Origin: Solea solea
Lineage: Eukaryota > Chordata > Actinopteri > Pleuronectiformes > Soleidae
Assembly (NCBI RefSeq): GCF_958295425.1
Contig: NC_081138.1
Location: 28,370,402-28,434,401, forward strand
Reading direction: 5' to 3'
DNA length: 64,000 nucleotides
Shown: piece after piece, positions 13,365-24,320 of the stretch
Layout of the letters: each line of letters opens with the position of its first letter
Numbering within the stretch: position 1 is the first letter of the stretch
Notes under the pieces: generated by a model
Databases searched by the model: none
What the model saw: only the letters and a program-made list of their open reading frames with translations
Told to the model about the DNA's origin: nothing
Position numbers and translations under genes: made by a program

Positions 13365-13999
13365 TTAAAGCTGCAGTGCGTAAGTTTTGGTGGTTTTGTT
13401 TTAGGGCCCCGAGCACGAATGCCAGGGGCCGAAACGTACTGTTTTTTTCAGGAACTACGCCATACATTGACCGATGTACGTGACACAAGAAAATATTCTG
13501 GCCCATGGGGTCAGGAGATTTTGTTTCTTAAAATAAGCTTGTAAATCTGTAGCCACCTTAAAAAAACCAATAAAAAGGCTTCAAAACTCCACAAAACTAA
13601 CGTTAAAGTTAAAGACACCACCTTTCAAACACCGTAGAATTACAAAATACGGTTTCTACCACGTTTTAAAGGCGAGCACACGTTTGCTTCTTCAGAGAGG
13701 AGGAAATGTTGTCCCTCAGTTAGGAGTTCATGCAAACTATCGTTGTAGCTTGTTCCTCATAGTTCAAGCTTAAAGTAATCTGTGGTATCTTATGAAGACA
13801 AAGTTAGATATTTTTTCTCTTGAAAATTAGATTATTCCTTTGTGCAAAATTTGGTTGCAACATATCGATTTTTTTCTTTTTAGGCAAAAAAAACAATTTC
13901 GCCAGAATTCTTTTTTTACTTTCTTGAAAACAAACTTTTTCTGAATTTCTGATGCTTTTTTTTTGGTTTATATTAAAAAGTTACACACTACAGCTTTAA
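13365..13999. mobile_element. TTAA-flanked MITE-like element
   Basis: TTAA sits at 13365-13368 and 13996-13999. Inside, the left end AGCTGCAGTGCGTAAGTTTT pairs with the reverse complement of the right end, AGCTGTAGTGTGTAACTTTT (17 of 20 identical). There is no transposase, so this is a non-autonomous element. TTAA target duplication is characteristic of the piggyBac and Kolobok superfamilies; I cannot choose between them. Confidence 0.65.
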
Positions 14000-14569
14000 T
14001 TCATACCAATAATGACTGCAGTCCTGGCTTCTGATTGGCTGTTTGGCGTGTGTCATACTGTCTGAAGATTTAGTCAAAGTGGGAGAGAAGAAAGCAAGAT
14101 TTTGACTGTTTTTATGCATAAATTATTTAAAAGTAACTTTTAGACACAGACACAAAGAGGGACAGAATATGCCTCACCACAGTCCTCAAAGTTCCCTGAA
14201 ATAAATAACTCTAACTGACAGTGAGATACTGATGATTTTTTACTATTTCCTTACTTTTTAAATCTTCATTTCACCTCTTTTTACAATGTAATTTATTTAA
14301 TGTCTTTATATTTTTGACTGTGTAGTGATTTCTTTCACTTCTGCCTCTGTGAATGAAAGGTGCTTTCAAAATAAAACTACCTTACCCTGCCTTTATTATT
14401 CTGTTTTTCCCAGTCGACCACAAAATCACACCTTTTTTTTTAGGAATTCAATTTCATTGCAAGTCACATTTTTCTCCACCAGGTGGTGGTGCCGAGCTAG
14501 ATTTAAAACATGATCTCATTCTTTATTTACAGAGCCTGACTTTTTGATGATTATTAATGACTAGCCCGA

Positions 14570-14960
14570 AGTCAGGTCTATTTGTTTGCTTAAGAAAACA
14601 CGAGATATTAACTGTGATTAGACCGTGGAAGAGCAGATAAGCTCTCGGGCCACTATAATAGTACCGCAGTTAATCCCACGGTGCGATTCCTATCTGAAAG
14701 TGAAGGTCAAGTGTGGTATTAGACCACAGCCACCGACTAGTATGCCGTTAAATGAAAACCTTCTGACTCAATTTTCTCCTTAACAACTGCAATAAATCAG
14801 AGGCGCGCCACCGTCGAGCAGAGTGCCTCTTACCCAGGGCCTGGCAGTTGTCCCCGGCCTGGCAGGCCAGTTGGTTCACTATCGATTCTCTGTCTTGCTG
14901 TGAAACCGCTATAACCAGATGACCTATGAACACTGAGGTCACAGCACACGGCCTGAAAGC
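14570..14960. other. high-complexity stretch, candidate conserved non-coding element
   Basis: About 390 bases with balanced composition, no simple repeats and several palindromic or paired motifs (CCACTATAATAGTACCGCAG, GGTCAAGTGTGGTATTAGACC). No plausible exon: the frames are short and lack splice-site support. Its function is unknown. Confidence 0.2.
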
Positions 14961-15364
14961 CAGGCCTCAGACGGGGGTGCAAACACATATTTTTTTTGGC
15001 TCACACTCACTCAGCACAGGAGTCTAATGCTTTAATACACAGAGGGAAAAAAAAGTTCTAACCTCGGCTCATTGCCTGTTAGTTTCCCACCTGCAGCCAC
15101 CTCCAACCCAATCACATGGACTTTTTTAAAACCTTTTTGCTTTTTGCTGTGTGTTTAAATATGGACTTCGTTCACTCATCTTCTACCGCTTGACCCTCCT
15201 TAAAGGGCATACGTAATACTTTAAAGGGGGTAAAAGTACTACTTAAAGTAAGTCACATTTTTTATAATATCACTTAAGTAAAAGTAATTTAAAGTATATG
15301 ACATTTACTGTGCTTAAGTCATTTTCTGGTATAAAATGTACTAAAGTAAAAGTATTAAAAAAGT

Positions 15365-15600
15365 AAGACAGGATTTCAACTGGAAGGTTGTGGGGTCAAT
15401 TCCCGGCTCTATATGTGTCCTTGAGAAAGACTCTTAACCCCTATATTGATGCACAAAGAGCTATACTTAAATTTGTTGTATTTTCTACAATGACAATAAA
15501 GGCTATTCTGATTCATGTTGTAGAGTGTGAATGGCTGAATGTAAAGCAGTTCATCAAGACTAGAAAAGCTCCATATAAATACAGACCATAATACCAACTC
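15365..15600 (+). repeat. SINE-like element
   Basis: The text GGAAGGTTGTGGGGTCAATT-CCCGGCTC is a Pol III B-box-like block. It is followed by TGTCCTTGAGAAAGACTCTT-AACCCC, GTGAATGGCTGAATGTAAAG and CAGTTCATCAAGACTAGAAA-AGC with a TATAAATACAGACCA tail. From memory this word order is a very common teleost SINE. The open frames on both strands across it are artefacts. Confidence 0.65.
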
Positions 15601-15840
15601 TTCTTCTTCTGTTTTTTATTTGGTAGTAACGAGTAACAAAGAGAGTTAGGGGAAATGTAGCGGAGTAAACGTAAAAGTTTCTGCAAATAACAACGTAAAG
15701 AACAGATACGGGTTAGTATTTGTTATTATGACATATTTATTTAAATATTATGGACCTAACATGACAGGTGTCACCATTAGGGCTGACTGATTTGGAAAAA
15801 GTGTCATGTATCATTCATGATTTGATTTATGATAATATTA

Positions 15841-16072
15841 TTAAAGGTGTAGTGTGACATTTTTACATTTGGCAGAAATGAAGGTAAAGTTAAGGTTCTT
15901 TTTCTTTTTTAAGGGCATGCCATCACCTGTATGAATTGTTGTTTTTCATTAGCCCCGAATGAGTCATTTATATTTATATCACATTGGACAACCTGAATAT
16001 GTTTTGATGTTATACTGAAGGCTTCATATTCACCCATAAATGTTGATACATTTTTACACACTGTGTCTTTAA
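15841..16072. mobile_element. short TTAA-flanked MITE-like element
   Basis: It is flanked by TTAA at 15841-15844 and 16069-16072. The left inner end AGGTGTAGTGTG and the inverted right end AGACACAGTGTG agree in 8 of 12 positions, the rest being transitions. The ends resemble those of the 13365-13999 element, so the two may be related. Confidence 0.45.
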
Positions 16073-16216
16073 GTCAGGCTTCAGATACAACATATCATAA
16101 ATCTAATAGTTTAAAAATAGTCTACATTCTAAAACAGGAATAAACTACTTAATAAACTACTCCTTACAAACATTTTCTAAGAGATGTTTATGTTAATTGA
16201 TTAAAACTTCATATTA

Positions 16217-16520
16217 TGCAGCTGCAGCGATTATTCCGTTAAGTGATTACTAATCAGTTACTAAATTTATCTTCACCTATTTTGTTAATCGATTAACTGG
16301 TTCAGGTGTTTTTTTTATCTGATTTTTCAGCTTCTTAAATGTGAATATTTTCTGGTTTCTTTGCTCCATCGAAGAAATAAATAATTAAAACGGAACAAAT
16401 TTGGTTTGACAAGTCAAGAACATCATCATTTAGAGGTTTGGTAAACACCAATCCACATATTTTACAGGCCAAATAAGTAATCGACAGATGAATCTATGAT
16501 GAAAAATAATATTTTCATCA
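16217..16520 (-). repeat. hAT-like short dispersed repeat, reverse copy
   Basis: Reverse-orientation family words are clear: CAGCTTCTTAAATGTGAATA, TTTCTGGTTTCTTTGCTCCA, TTTACAGGCCAAATAAGTAA and TCGACAGATGAATCTATGAT. It begins near a GCTGCAGCGATTA end. Confidence 0.6.
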
Positions 16521-16976
16521 TAAGTAAGGTTGAAAACATAGAATCTCAACTCAGTCTTTGGGAATCATTGGTTTAAACCACCAAAAATATAAAGTATAAA
16601 GTAAAAAAGTATAAACAATGTATCGTAAAGTGCAGCCGTTGCTATTTGTTAATTATATTATTTCAAATTGAGCTCAGACATGATGGAAAGGTGACTTTTA
16701 AATGGAGAAAAGAAAATATGTGTGCTGTGATTTGAGGTTCTGGTCGGGAGGCAGAACTTAAATTGGACCATGACCTTCTGAAAAAGTGGGAATATGTTCA
16801 GAATCAGAGCTTTAACCAAAAATAACAGACTACTTCACTCCAGACTTTCCATGCTTTACTTACTGAAGCTGAATGAAATAATGAATTCATTAAAAAAAAC
16901 AACAACATATCATTGGCACACGGCTGCACATCTCTGCTGGCTCATGTGATGTCGTGATTATCCAGCCCCAGCTTGG

Positions 16977-16980
<4 letters not shown>

Positions 16981-17008
<28 letters not shown>
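16981..17008. repeat. (TG)n microsatellite
   Basis: A run of about 14 TG units. Confidence 0.9.
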
Positions 17009-17011
<3 letters not shown>

Positions 17012-17422
17012 ATTTGCTCCCACCGGTGCTGAGGTCATTACAGTTTCCAGGAGCAAACACCCTACGATGTAAGTGAGACACTACTGCCACACACAGGCCG
17101 AAAACACCTCAGACTTTCTCTTCCACACACACTCAGAAAACAAGCCCATGTCCTCGTACTGTTGGCCTCATTTTGAGGGATTTATTGCATTCTAATAAGC
17201 ATCAATGTGATTTAATACAGCAAGTAATATCCATTCTTTTCTCCTTTTTTTTTACAGCACAATTTAAGACTCCTGGAATCTGTAAAACAGTCATGAAAAT
17301 GATTCAATATAGAAAAATAAATTAAGTAACGTACAGTATTTAAGTACCATAATCAGTAAATCCCCCACCAGCAAACAAAGGGACGACAGAACAACTCTTT
17401 AGGTTTATCATTAACTTGGGGA

Positions 17423-17441
17423 CACACACACACACACACAC
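17423..17441. repeat. (CA)n microsatellite
   Basis: A short CA run of about 19 bases. Confidence 0.8.
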
Positions 17442-17678
17442 TTTATCTCGGAATTTAGACTTTTATCTCAGAAATATTTCAATAAAACATACCCATGTTT
17501 TAAGTCCAGAGGTAGAGCAGAGGAGCTGAATGAAGGTCTTAAATCATGCGAGGGACCGAATTTTCTTCAATATAAATACCACAAAGGTTTAGTTAACTAT
17601 ATGTCAGTGTAATGTTTAAGCACACTTTAAGACATTATCATATATAATCTCGAATGTGGGTCATGTTTCTGTTTAGCC

Positions 17679-17719
<41 letters not shown>
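17679..17719. repeat. (GATA)n microsatellite
   Basis: About ten perfect tandem GATA/AGAT tetramers. Confidence 0.9.
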
Positions 17720-17721
<2 letters not shown>

Positions 17722-18854
17722 GATCAACACTTTACAGACCAAATAAGTGCTAAATTAAGCGGGAATTGTTAGTTGCAACCCTAATAATTATCAATATAAA
17801 CTAATTTTTTTATTTTTTATTTTAATCGTGATAATATATATTGGTTTTTGGCCCTGTGGCCCAGCCCTACCTTTACCTTTACAGATAGAATTTCATGACT
17901 GTCAACAATCAATATCAATATACAACATTGGTCCAAAAAGTGCAATCAGCCTCCACTGTACTGTCTTTTAAAAACACAAACATGTTTTCACCTTTCCACC
18001 AGTCAAGATAACATTTAGTGAGGGAGGGACATCATATGACATTAACTGCACCGTCATATTCCTTGTTTCTTGGAGGGTTTTACGATAAACCAGCCAGCAA
18101 TTATGAAGGACTTTGTTTCATACGTGGTAAACAGCTTCCCGTGGTGGAGTTAACAGTCTCTGAGGTGATGTTATTAACTGATCATAGTGCACTGTGTGTG
18201 TGTCATCATGCTGTTTTTCTGAGCATTGGGTGTGTTCATGAGCATGTGCCTGATAACCTGACAGCATAACTATAAAAAAACACAAAAAAAACAAAAAAAA
18301 ACTGAGATCATTCAAATTATTTCTGATGACTTCCGTTCTGAATCTTAACGACAGCGGTTCATCATGAGGGACTTGGAGCAACACGAGCACACAGACGTCT
18401 TTCGTTGGCCTTGATTTCAAACACATTCAAATGCTCTGCTGAACGTCCTCCCTCACCCGTGTGCTTGCCATGCAAAACAGAAATTTGACACTGGCGTCAC
18501 GCCATGACTACTTACTTTGCAGTCTCTACTCTAAGCATCAAACAGAACCTTAATGAGCACAAACCCTGATAATTACCAATAATTACATACTTGCACCAAG
18601 ATAGAAATGAAGAAAATGGCTAATTAGACACGCTCCATTAACAGGGAGAATCCTTGGAATGTCTTTGTGTTGTTTTTTAAATCTATTGTAGCCCACCTGC
18701 ATTAGACTACAGGTCGGAGAGTGTTTCTCATGATGGATAAGATGATAATTTGATGCCAGTCTGCTGTTTCAGCGCGTCAGAGGGAAAATATGTAATTCAA
18801 ACAGGAAGTCTACGTGTGTCACGGTTGCTATTTTGCTCCTGTTGCTGCTGTTGT

Positions 18855-19940
18855 TCATTCTCTCCCAGCCTCTGCGTCTCCCTCGAAGGCCCTGTTGTCA
18901 TAGCGATGCTGGAGTCTCACAGGGTCAGAGCTCGCTGGGTCGGTCAGTGGCACTTCGTAGAGGTTGTCTCCTCCTGCCACTGTGATGACAGTGACATCTT
19001 CTGGCGAGTTGGTGGAAATGCTGTCTTTCGTGTCCTCCTCGACCCCCAGCGCCTTCAGGATGTCACACTTGCACATGGGGCAGGTCCTCCTGTCCAGCAG
19101 CCAGGGCTCGATGCAGACCTTGTGGAAGATGTGGTCACACGTGAGCACCGTCACCACGTCGCCCGCCTTGTAGGCTTCGATGCACACGGCACACATGAAG
19201 GCGTCAGAGTTGGTTATCTCGTCGTCCCTCTTCAGCGTGCGCACCTGCAGGCGCCCGATCGCCTTCTTGGCCTCCGATTTCAGCTTCCTCTCAGAGCGCT
19301 TGTGCATTCTCATATTGTACAGGCGGTTGGCCGAGATGAACACAAAGTAGGCGATGGAGGCCGCCGTCACGATGAAGAACGCGATGGACAGGAAGTAGAG
19401 CCAGTAGGTGTTCATCCACGGCCCGTGAGGGCTGCCTACCTCAATTGTCAGATACACCTGGGTCCCGTTTTTCACCAGGTTGACGATCTCCATACCCTTA
19501 AGGTTGCCGATCATGATAGCCACCGTATCATCTGCGTCCGTGTGTGACATGTGAGTGGTGCTGTTGCCGCTGCCGTCCACGTTATACACCACCACACCGG
19601 CGGCCCCCTGACGTACGGCGGCATTAATCTTCTCGGTGAAGGTGCAGTTGCCCCTTTTGACCAGGGCTATCCAGGGCGATGCACTGAAATTGTACACGGG
19701 ATCCGCGCTGCAGCCCTTGGGGTCGTCTTTGGGGAGAGTCACAATGCCCGAGACAGTGTCCACGGGAGAGTTCCGACCAAACACCCCACACTCGCAGTAT
19801 TTGTCCTCAGTCTTGTTGGCGGTGTTGTTGTAATAGGTTATGTCCACCATGGCCGTCCAAAAGACGAAGGCAGCCGAGCAGTGAACAAGTCCTGACAGAC
19901 AGAGCAGAAGCAGCAGAGGGTGTTGTGCTGTCTTACCCAT
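18855..19940 (-). CDS. rnf128: RNF128/GRAIL-like PA-TM-RING E3 ubiquitin ligase, intronless
   Basis: A single uninterrupted frame of 361 codons. I chose the ATG at 19940 because it has a strong Kozak context (TTACCATGG) and opens a signal peptide; the frame stays open upstream but that stretch is not protein-like. Domains: signal peptide 1-24 (LLLLLCLSGL core); luminal protease-associated domain about 45-170 with CGVFGRNSPVD and AIMIGNLKG; N-X-T sequons at N38, N42 and elsewhere; transmembrane segment about 180-204; juxtamembrane KKAIGRLQVRTLK; RING-H2 at 250-290 with ligands C250, C253, C268, H270, H273, C276, C287, C290. The RING text LTCDHIFHK and MCKCDILKALG fits RNF128 better than RNF149 or RNF150. 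Family proteins act on endosomal/Golgi membranes and ubiquitinate membrane cargo. The tail is shorter than in mammalian RNF128 (about 428 aa). The absence of introns is unusual; it may be a retrocopy. All zinc ligands are intact, so it looks functional. Confidence 0.9.
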   Translation of the reverse strand: MGKTAQHPLLLLLCLSGLVHCSAAFVFWTAMVDITYYNNTANKTEDKYCECGVFGRNSPVDTVSGIVTLPKDDPKGCSADPVYNFSASPWIALVKRGNCTFTEKINAAVRQGAAGVVVYNVDGSGNSTTHMSHTDADDTVAIMIGNLKGMEIVNLVKNGTQVYLTIEVGSPHGPWMNTYWLYFLSIAFFIVTAASIAYFVFISANRLYNMRMHKRSERKLKSEAKKAIGRLQVRTLKRDDEITNSDAFMCAVCIEAYKAGDVVTVLTCDHIFHKVCIEPWLLDRRTCPMCKCDILKALGVEEDTKDSISTNSPEDVTVITVAGGDNLYEVPLTDPASSDPVRLQHRYDNRAFEGDAEAGRE

Positions 19941-20671
19941 GGTAACGCTCGTCTTGAAAAACAAAAAGGGAGAAAAAGCCCTCTCTCTGTCTCTGTTAGC
20001 TCCTTTAGCTCCTTTAGCTTCTTCAACAATCCTCTGCCAGCAACCTGTTCCTGGTTTGTTCCGAGTCACGGCGATTCTGAACACAGCTAGAGTTCCACCC
20101 AGCCTGCTGTCCACGGTAATCTGATATGAGCCTCTGGTAACATAACACGAGCTACGCGTCAGCCACTCACCTCTCGTTATCTTCCTGAACCTTGAACAGT
20201 GAGCACTCCTCACAGAGGGCAGGGTGCTGGTATTCAACAAGTTGAAGTACACAAAACACGCGCTGTTCCCCAAAGGCAAGCAACAGCCGAGGAGGGAGGC
20301 AAAGACGCGGCGATAAGCAAATGATACGGAGGAGCCGTGGTCACAGGTCGGTCAGCGACACGGAGCGAGACTGTAAAAAGCTGTGAAAGCTGTTGACTTT
20401 TTTCCTTGTGTAATGATGACAACGGCAGCTCGACCCGTCTGTCTTGTTCTACCAGTTTCCTTCCCCCTTTTTGGAGTGACCTACATGCTTGTGGTGAAAA
20501 GCAAACTGACAAGAAATACTCCTCTGCCTCGTGTGTGTGTGTTCACTCTACAAGATAAATATAGTTTTACCGCACCTTACCATGCAAAGACTCACTGAGG
20601 ATTCATATTATATCCAATAACTAATCATTTCTCACCAAGGCCATAATTGGTTCTTGTGACAAACTGATACA

Positions 20672-20693
20672 CAACAACAACAACAACAACAAC
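20672..20693. repeat. (CAA)n microsatellite
   Basis: About seven tandem CAA units. Confidence 0.8.
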
Positions 20694-21029
20694 ACAACCT
20701 GCTTGGTTTGGAGGGAACGAGTCTTCCTGATCATACAGGGTTTGCACAGGTTTTTCCCTTGAAGAGTCTTGTTCCACACTGTGACAACTGACCACACAGA
20801 GTCCGATTTCAGTTGTATCTGCTTACACACAAGTGAAAGCACATACACAAACAGAGGGTGGGGGAGAAAAGACTAATGAGATGGAAAGGTTGTTTTCTTT
20901 CCAAGCTCCTCTTTTACCTGAATGCACTCACAAACACTAAAACACACACACACACGCACGTCCACCCGACACACTCGCTTCTCCGTGTCCAGTATCACAA
21001 CCTTGACTACCGGCCCCGATACTGATATC

Positions 21030-21410
21030 CGTCTAGAGCTACAGAGACTAGATCTAATGATTCTTAGAGTGTTTGTTTGGTCCATAAACTGTCAGAGAAA
21101 TGATGTTGTTTTGTCCACAAACCGAACCTTTTCACTTCTCTGTCAACTGGAGCAAAGAAAGATCCTGCGCTCTGCAGAGAAGGTGATCAGCTGCAACCTC
21201 CCATGTAAATGTCTTGTGCTTGTGTTACTGTATGCATTGTTTTTAATGCATAATGCATGCACCAAAACAAATAGTCAAATCCCTTATGTATGTGTAAATG
21301 TACTTGGAAATAAAGAGATGATTCTGAGAAACCAGAAATAACTCACATTTCAAGAAGCTGAAAAATCAGAAAGCTTGTTTTAATTTAATTAAACGTCTAA
21401 GTTTGATAGC
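21030..21410 (+). repeat. hAT-like short dispersed repeat
   Basis: The words TGTTTGGTCCATAAACTGTC, TTTTGTCCACAAACCGAACC, TGGAGCAAAGAAAG and TTCAAGAAGCTGAAAAATCA-GAAAGCTTGTTTTAAT are in family order. An unrelated insertion of about 150 bases splits the copy. Confidence 0.55.
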
Positions 21411-21794
21411 TCCAGCTGTGAAACAGATAGGGCTGAACGAGTTTCATACAAATATCTGAGTTTGTCATTACAAATGACTTTCATTCAGATTAATACAGAT
21501 TAATAAAATCTTCTTCTGACAGGTATGATATGTCTCCATCACCAAGTCCTAAAGGGAAAAGTGGAGTTTGGACAGGAATAATAAGGTGTACCTAATAAAG
21601 TGGTCAGTGAGTGTCATTTGCTGTAGGGTCTTATAGAAACATCTTGCGATTGTTTTGACTGAAATTTAGCTAAATGCTTGGCAATATGGGGGGGTAGTCA
21701 TTTTTTTTACATAATTACTCTCAATAATTATGACAACATTATTGTTATTCAAATGTTATCATTTGAATAACATATTTATGATGAATACTTAGGC

Positions 21795-22085
21795 CGTATT
21801 GCGATTTTCTACAATGATTGTGTTTTCTTTCAATACTTAAAACAATCTTTCTGATTTTTCAGCTTCTTAAATGTGATTATTTTCCGGTTTCTTTACTCCA
21901 TATCACAAAGAAATCATTAAAACTGAATCATTGTGGTTTGTGGACTAAATAAGACATCATTATTATACATTTGGTAAACACTAATCAACATTTTACAACA
22001 TTTTCTGGACCAAACAAGTGCTCGATTAATCAGGAATATAATCGACAGATGAATCTATTGTGAAAATAATCATTAGTTGCATCCT
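21795..22085 (-). repeat. hAT-like short dispersed repeat, reverse copy
   Basis: Reverse words: TTTCAGCTTCTTAAATGTGA, TTTCCGGTTTCTTTACTCCA, CATTAAAACTGAATCATTGT, TTTTCTGGACCAAACAAGTG, ending AAAATAATCATTAGTTGCAT. The end matches the inverted start of the copy at 22948. Confidence 0.6.
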
Positions 22086-22094
22086 TAACAAAGC

Positions 22095-22210
22095 ATAGAT
22101 CTTAACTTTAACCATAACCAGTGCCTCAGAAATCAGGTTGTGCCTCATTAAGACCAGGTTTTGGACTCCGTGTGAACTACATATCCTGACAAGGTCAGTG
22201 TAAACACTCA
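22095..22210. repeat. short dispersed repeat shared with 2228-2360 and 25552-25700
   Basis: The text ATTAAGACCAGGTTTTGGAC-TCC, then CTGACAAGGTCAGTGTAAAC, recurs with changes at about 25640-25690 (ATTAGGACTAGGTTTAGGTC-TCC, ATGACAAGGTCAGTGTTTA) and in inverted form at 2260-2320. Its class is unknown. Confidence 0.4.
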
Positions 22211-22437
22211 CATGTTTGTCTAGTTATTCTTGTTAGGACTCTACACCAATATCACGACCTTGAGAATGCCACCAATGCCATCATGAGTCCTTCGTCTTTA
22301 TTTTTTTTTAACCTTACATAACACAATAGTGTCGATGCCATAAAAAGCTCTTACAAAACTGTAAAGATACAATTGTGTAACAGATGCTCTCATAAAAGAA
22401 GAAATAAACAGGCCACAGCATGACTCAGCTTAAAATG

Positions 22438-22460
22438 CTGCTGCTGCTGCTGCTGCTGCT
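22438..22460. repeat. (CTG)n microsatellite
   Basis: Seven CTG units plus CT, intergenic. Confidence 0.85.
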
Positions 22461-22729
22461 TTGTCTTTAAAGTTTTCCACACAATGTTATGTTAAAATAA
22501 ATCCTCACAGCTGACATGATTACTGCAGTGTAGCACACATACACTTGTCACTCACGCTATAGTCACATGATGAGCATGTTTTACAGCTCATATCCAGTTT
22601 TACTTGTTTCTTTTTAATTTATCCAGTGATTTCTTTTAACTAGAATAATGATTGTAATTATCATAATGGCTCATACCCTCACTGACTGGGGGGGGTTAGA
22701 GGGCAGGGTTCTCAATAGTATTTCAATTC

Positions 22730-22743
22730 GGGGGGGGGGGGGG
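22730..22743. repeat. poly-G tract
   Basis: Fourteen consecutive G with further G runs on both sides. The length is likely unreliable in an assembly. Confidence 0.85.
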
Positions 22744-22947
22744 CATGAAAACATTTCTGTCCTGGGGGGGGCATGAAAGAAAATAATAGAGAACCACTGC
22801 CTTAACCTAACAACTGTTAAAAAGTCAAGGTTTATTATTCCACAAAATGTCCTGAAAAGGTAACAAAAACCCAGTCTGAATGTTTTGACTGCTGTGTTTC
22901 TATGGATATGTGTTTTTATAAAATGTTAAAAATGTGTCTGTGCTTTA

Positions 22948-23216
22948 TATAGAGCTGCAACTAACGGTTATTTTCACAATGGGTCATCGTTCGGTCCATA
23001 AAGTGTTGATCAGTGTTTCTCAAATGTCGTGTTTTGTCCACAAACAGATTTTTCTTCATCAAATGGAGCAAAGAAACCTGAAAATAGTCACATTTAAGAA
23101 AGTGGAAAATCTAAAAACTTGTGGTAATTATTAAAAAAAACTCTCAAAACGGTTAATCGCTTATCTCACTAGTTAATGATTCATTAAGTAATCTGTTATT
23201 AATCATTGCAGCCCTA
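22948..23216 (+). repeat. hAT-like short dispersed repeat, near-complete copy
   Basis: This is the best-bounded copy. It begins GAGCTGCAACTAACGGTTAT and ends ATTAATCATTGCAGCCCT, giving inverted GCTGCAA/TTGCAGC termini. Inside are GTCCATAAAGTGTTGATCAG, TGTCCACAAACAG, GGAGCAAAGAAACCTGAAAA and ACTTGTGGTAATTATT. Length about 270 bases with no coding capacity. The terminal structure suggests a MITE. Confidence 0.6.
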
Positions 23217-23919
23217 TCTGAACTTTACAAATGAGGTCTTATTAGCACCAGACTTTGGTCCCTGTAAAAAAGCTAAGTTTACACCTAAAAAATGTCCTGA
23301 AGTGGTAACAAAAAGCCACTTTTTTAATTCATTTCTATTTATATGTGTTTGAAATGTTTAAGTCTTGTATTTATTTAGGAACTTTGTAACTTTCAGCTTT
23401 TATAACAGAAAAAAAGAGCAGTAAAAGTGAGTGCAAGAGTAAATAAAAGAGAGTCTGGTATTTTCCTGATAACGGGGACAATGGTGCGACCATGACCCGA
23501 AAATTCCTCCAACTTGAAATCATGTCCTCGACACAATGAAAGAACACAATCATCCTGAAGAGGAAAAACCCTCTCTTCTGTCTCTCAGTAACATTTCACT
23601 GCAAGTTTCACTGTGTGAATTTATGACTCACATTTATTCACAGGGTGTGGCCTGGAGATGTTTGGCGTCCCATCACACGTCTGCACTCGCCGTTTCAGGA
23701 ACTAATGAAAGATTCTTCATCATCTTCATAACAATAAAGCAAATTGCAAAAGCACCTGAGTCACTTCTCTGTGTCAGCACAGCACATGGAAACTTTCTAT
23801 AAACACCATAAAAACCTCTGCAATCGCTGTGTTTATGACGCAGGTCAGTGAGGGAGTTTAACATGTGACCACGTACTGTAAGTATATGAAATTATACATC
23901 ATCTTTTTGTCTTTTAATT

Positions 23920-24320
23920 TGAGTGTTGTTGTTTTTTTCAATCATTAAAACAAGTTTTCTGATATTTCAGCTGCTTAAATGTGAATATTTTAATTTTTTT
24001 TTGCTCCATATGGACTAAACAAGACATTTAAGAACATCATTATTTCCAATTTCTGGGAAACACTGATCAACATCACAGACATGAGTTGCCCGCCTAATTT
24101 CGATAATCGCTTAATTAGGTTGTGTGTATTTTTCAGCTTATTAATAATGACTTTGCTCCATTTAACACATGAATTCATTAAAACCGAATCACTTCCAGGT
24201 TTGAGGAACACAGATCGACATTTTCTTACAATTTATGGAGCAGGCAAGCGACGGATTATTTGAGAAAATAACTTGACAGATTAGATGATTATGAAAATGA
24301 TTGGTAGTTGAAGCCCATAC
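23920..24320 (-). repeat. two tandem reverse copies of the hAT-like short repeat
   Basis: A first reverse copy (about 23920-24085: CATTAAAACAAGTTTTCTGA, CAGCTGCTTAAATGTGAATA, GCTCCATATGGACTAAACAA) is followed at once by a second (about 24095-24320: CGATAATCGCTTAATTAGG, GACTTTGCTCCATTTAACAC, GATTATGAAAATGATTGGTA). Confidence 0.5.

Larger units (their letters stand above)
1..18854. other. gene-free 18.8-kb region rich in dispersed repeats
   Basis: No open reading frame here resembles a known protein, and I could not assemble a set of splice-compatible exons on either strand. The open frames are short (130 codons or fewer), AT-driven or inside repeats. The region holds several copies of a hAT-like short repeat, TTAA-flanked MITE-like elements, a SINE-like copy, a LINE C-terminal remnant and microsatellites, each listed separately. 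Two stretches (about 9780-10300 and 14570-14960) are complex and non-repetitive and could be regulatory. In the human genome SLC24A5 is flanked on this side by a large gene-poor interval, so a desert is plausible, but exons with low conservation cannot be excluded by eye. Confidence 0.6.

Noticed and set aside
18750..19547. 265-codon open frame on the plus strand
   Set aside because: It is the antisense shadow of the GC-rich rnf128-like coding sequence; its peptide resembles no family and its composition follows codon positions of the minus-strand gene.
19941..20279. Upstream extension of the rnf128-like frame (113 codons)
   Set aside because: Open by chance in the 5' leader: not protein-like, whereas the ATG at 19940 has a strong Kozak context and is followed by a signal peptide.
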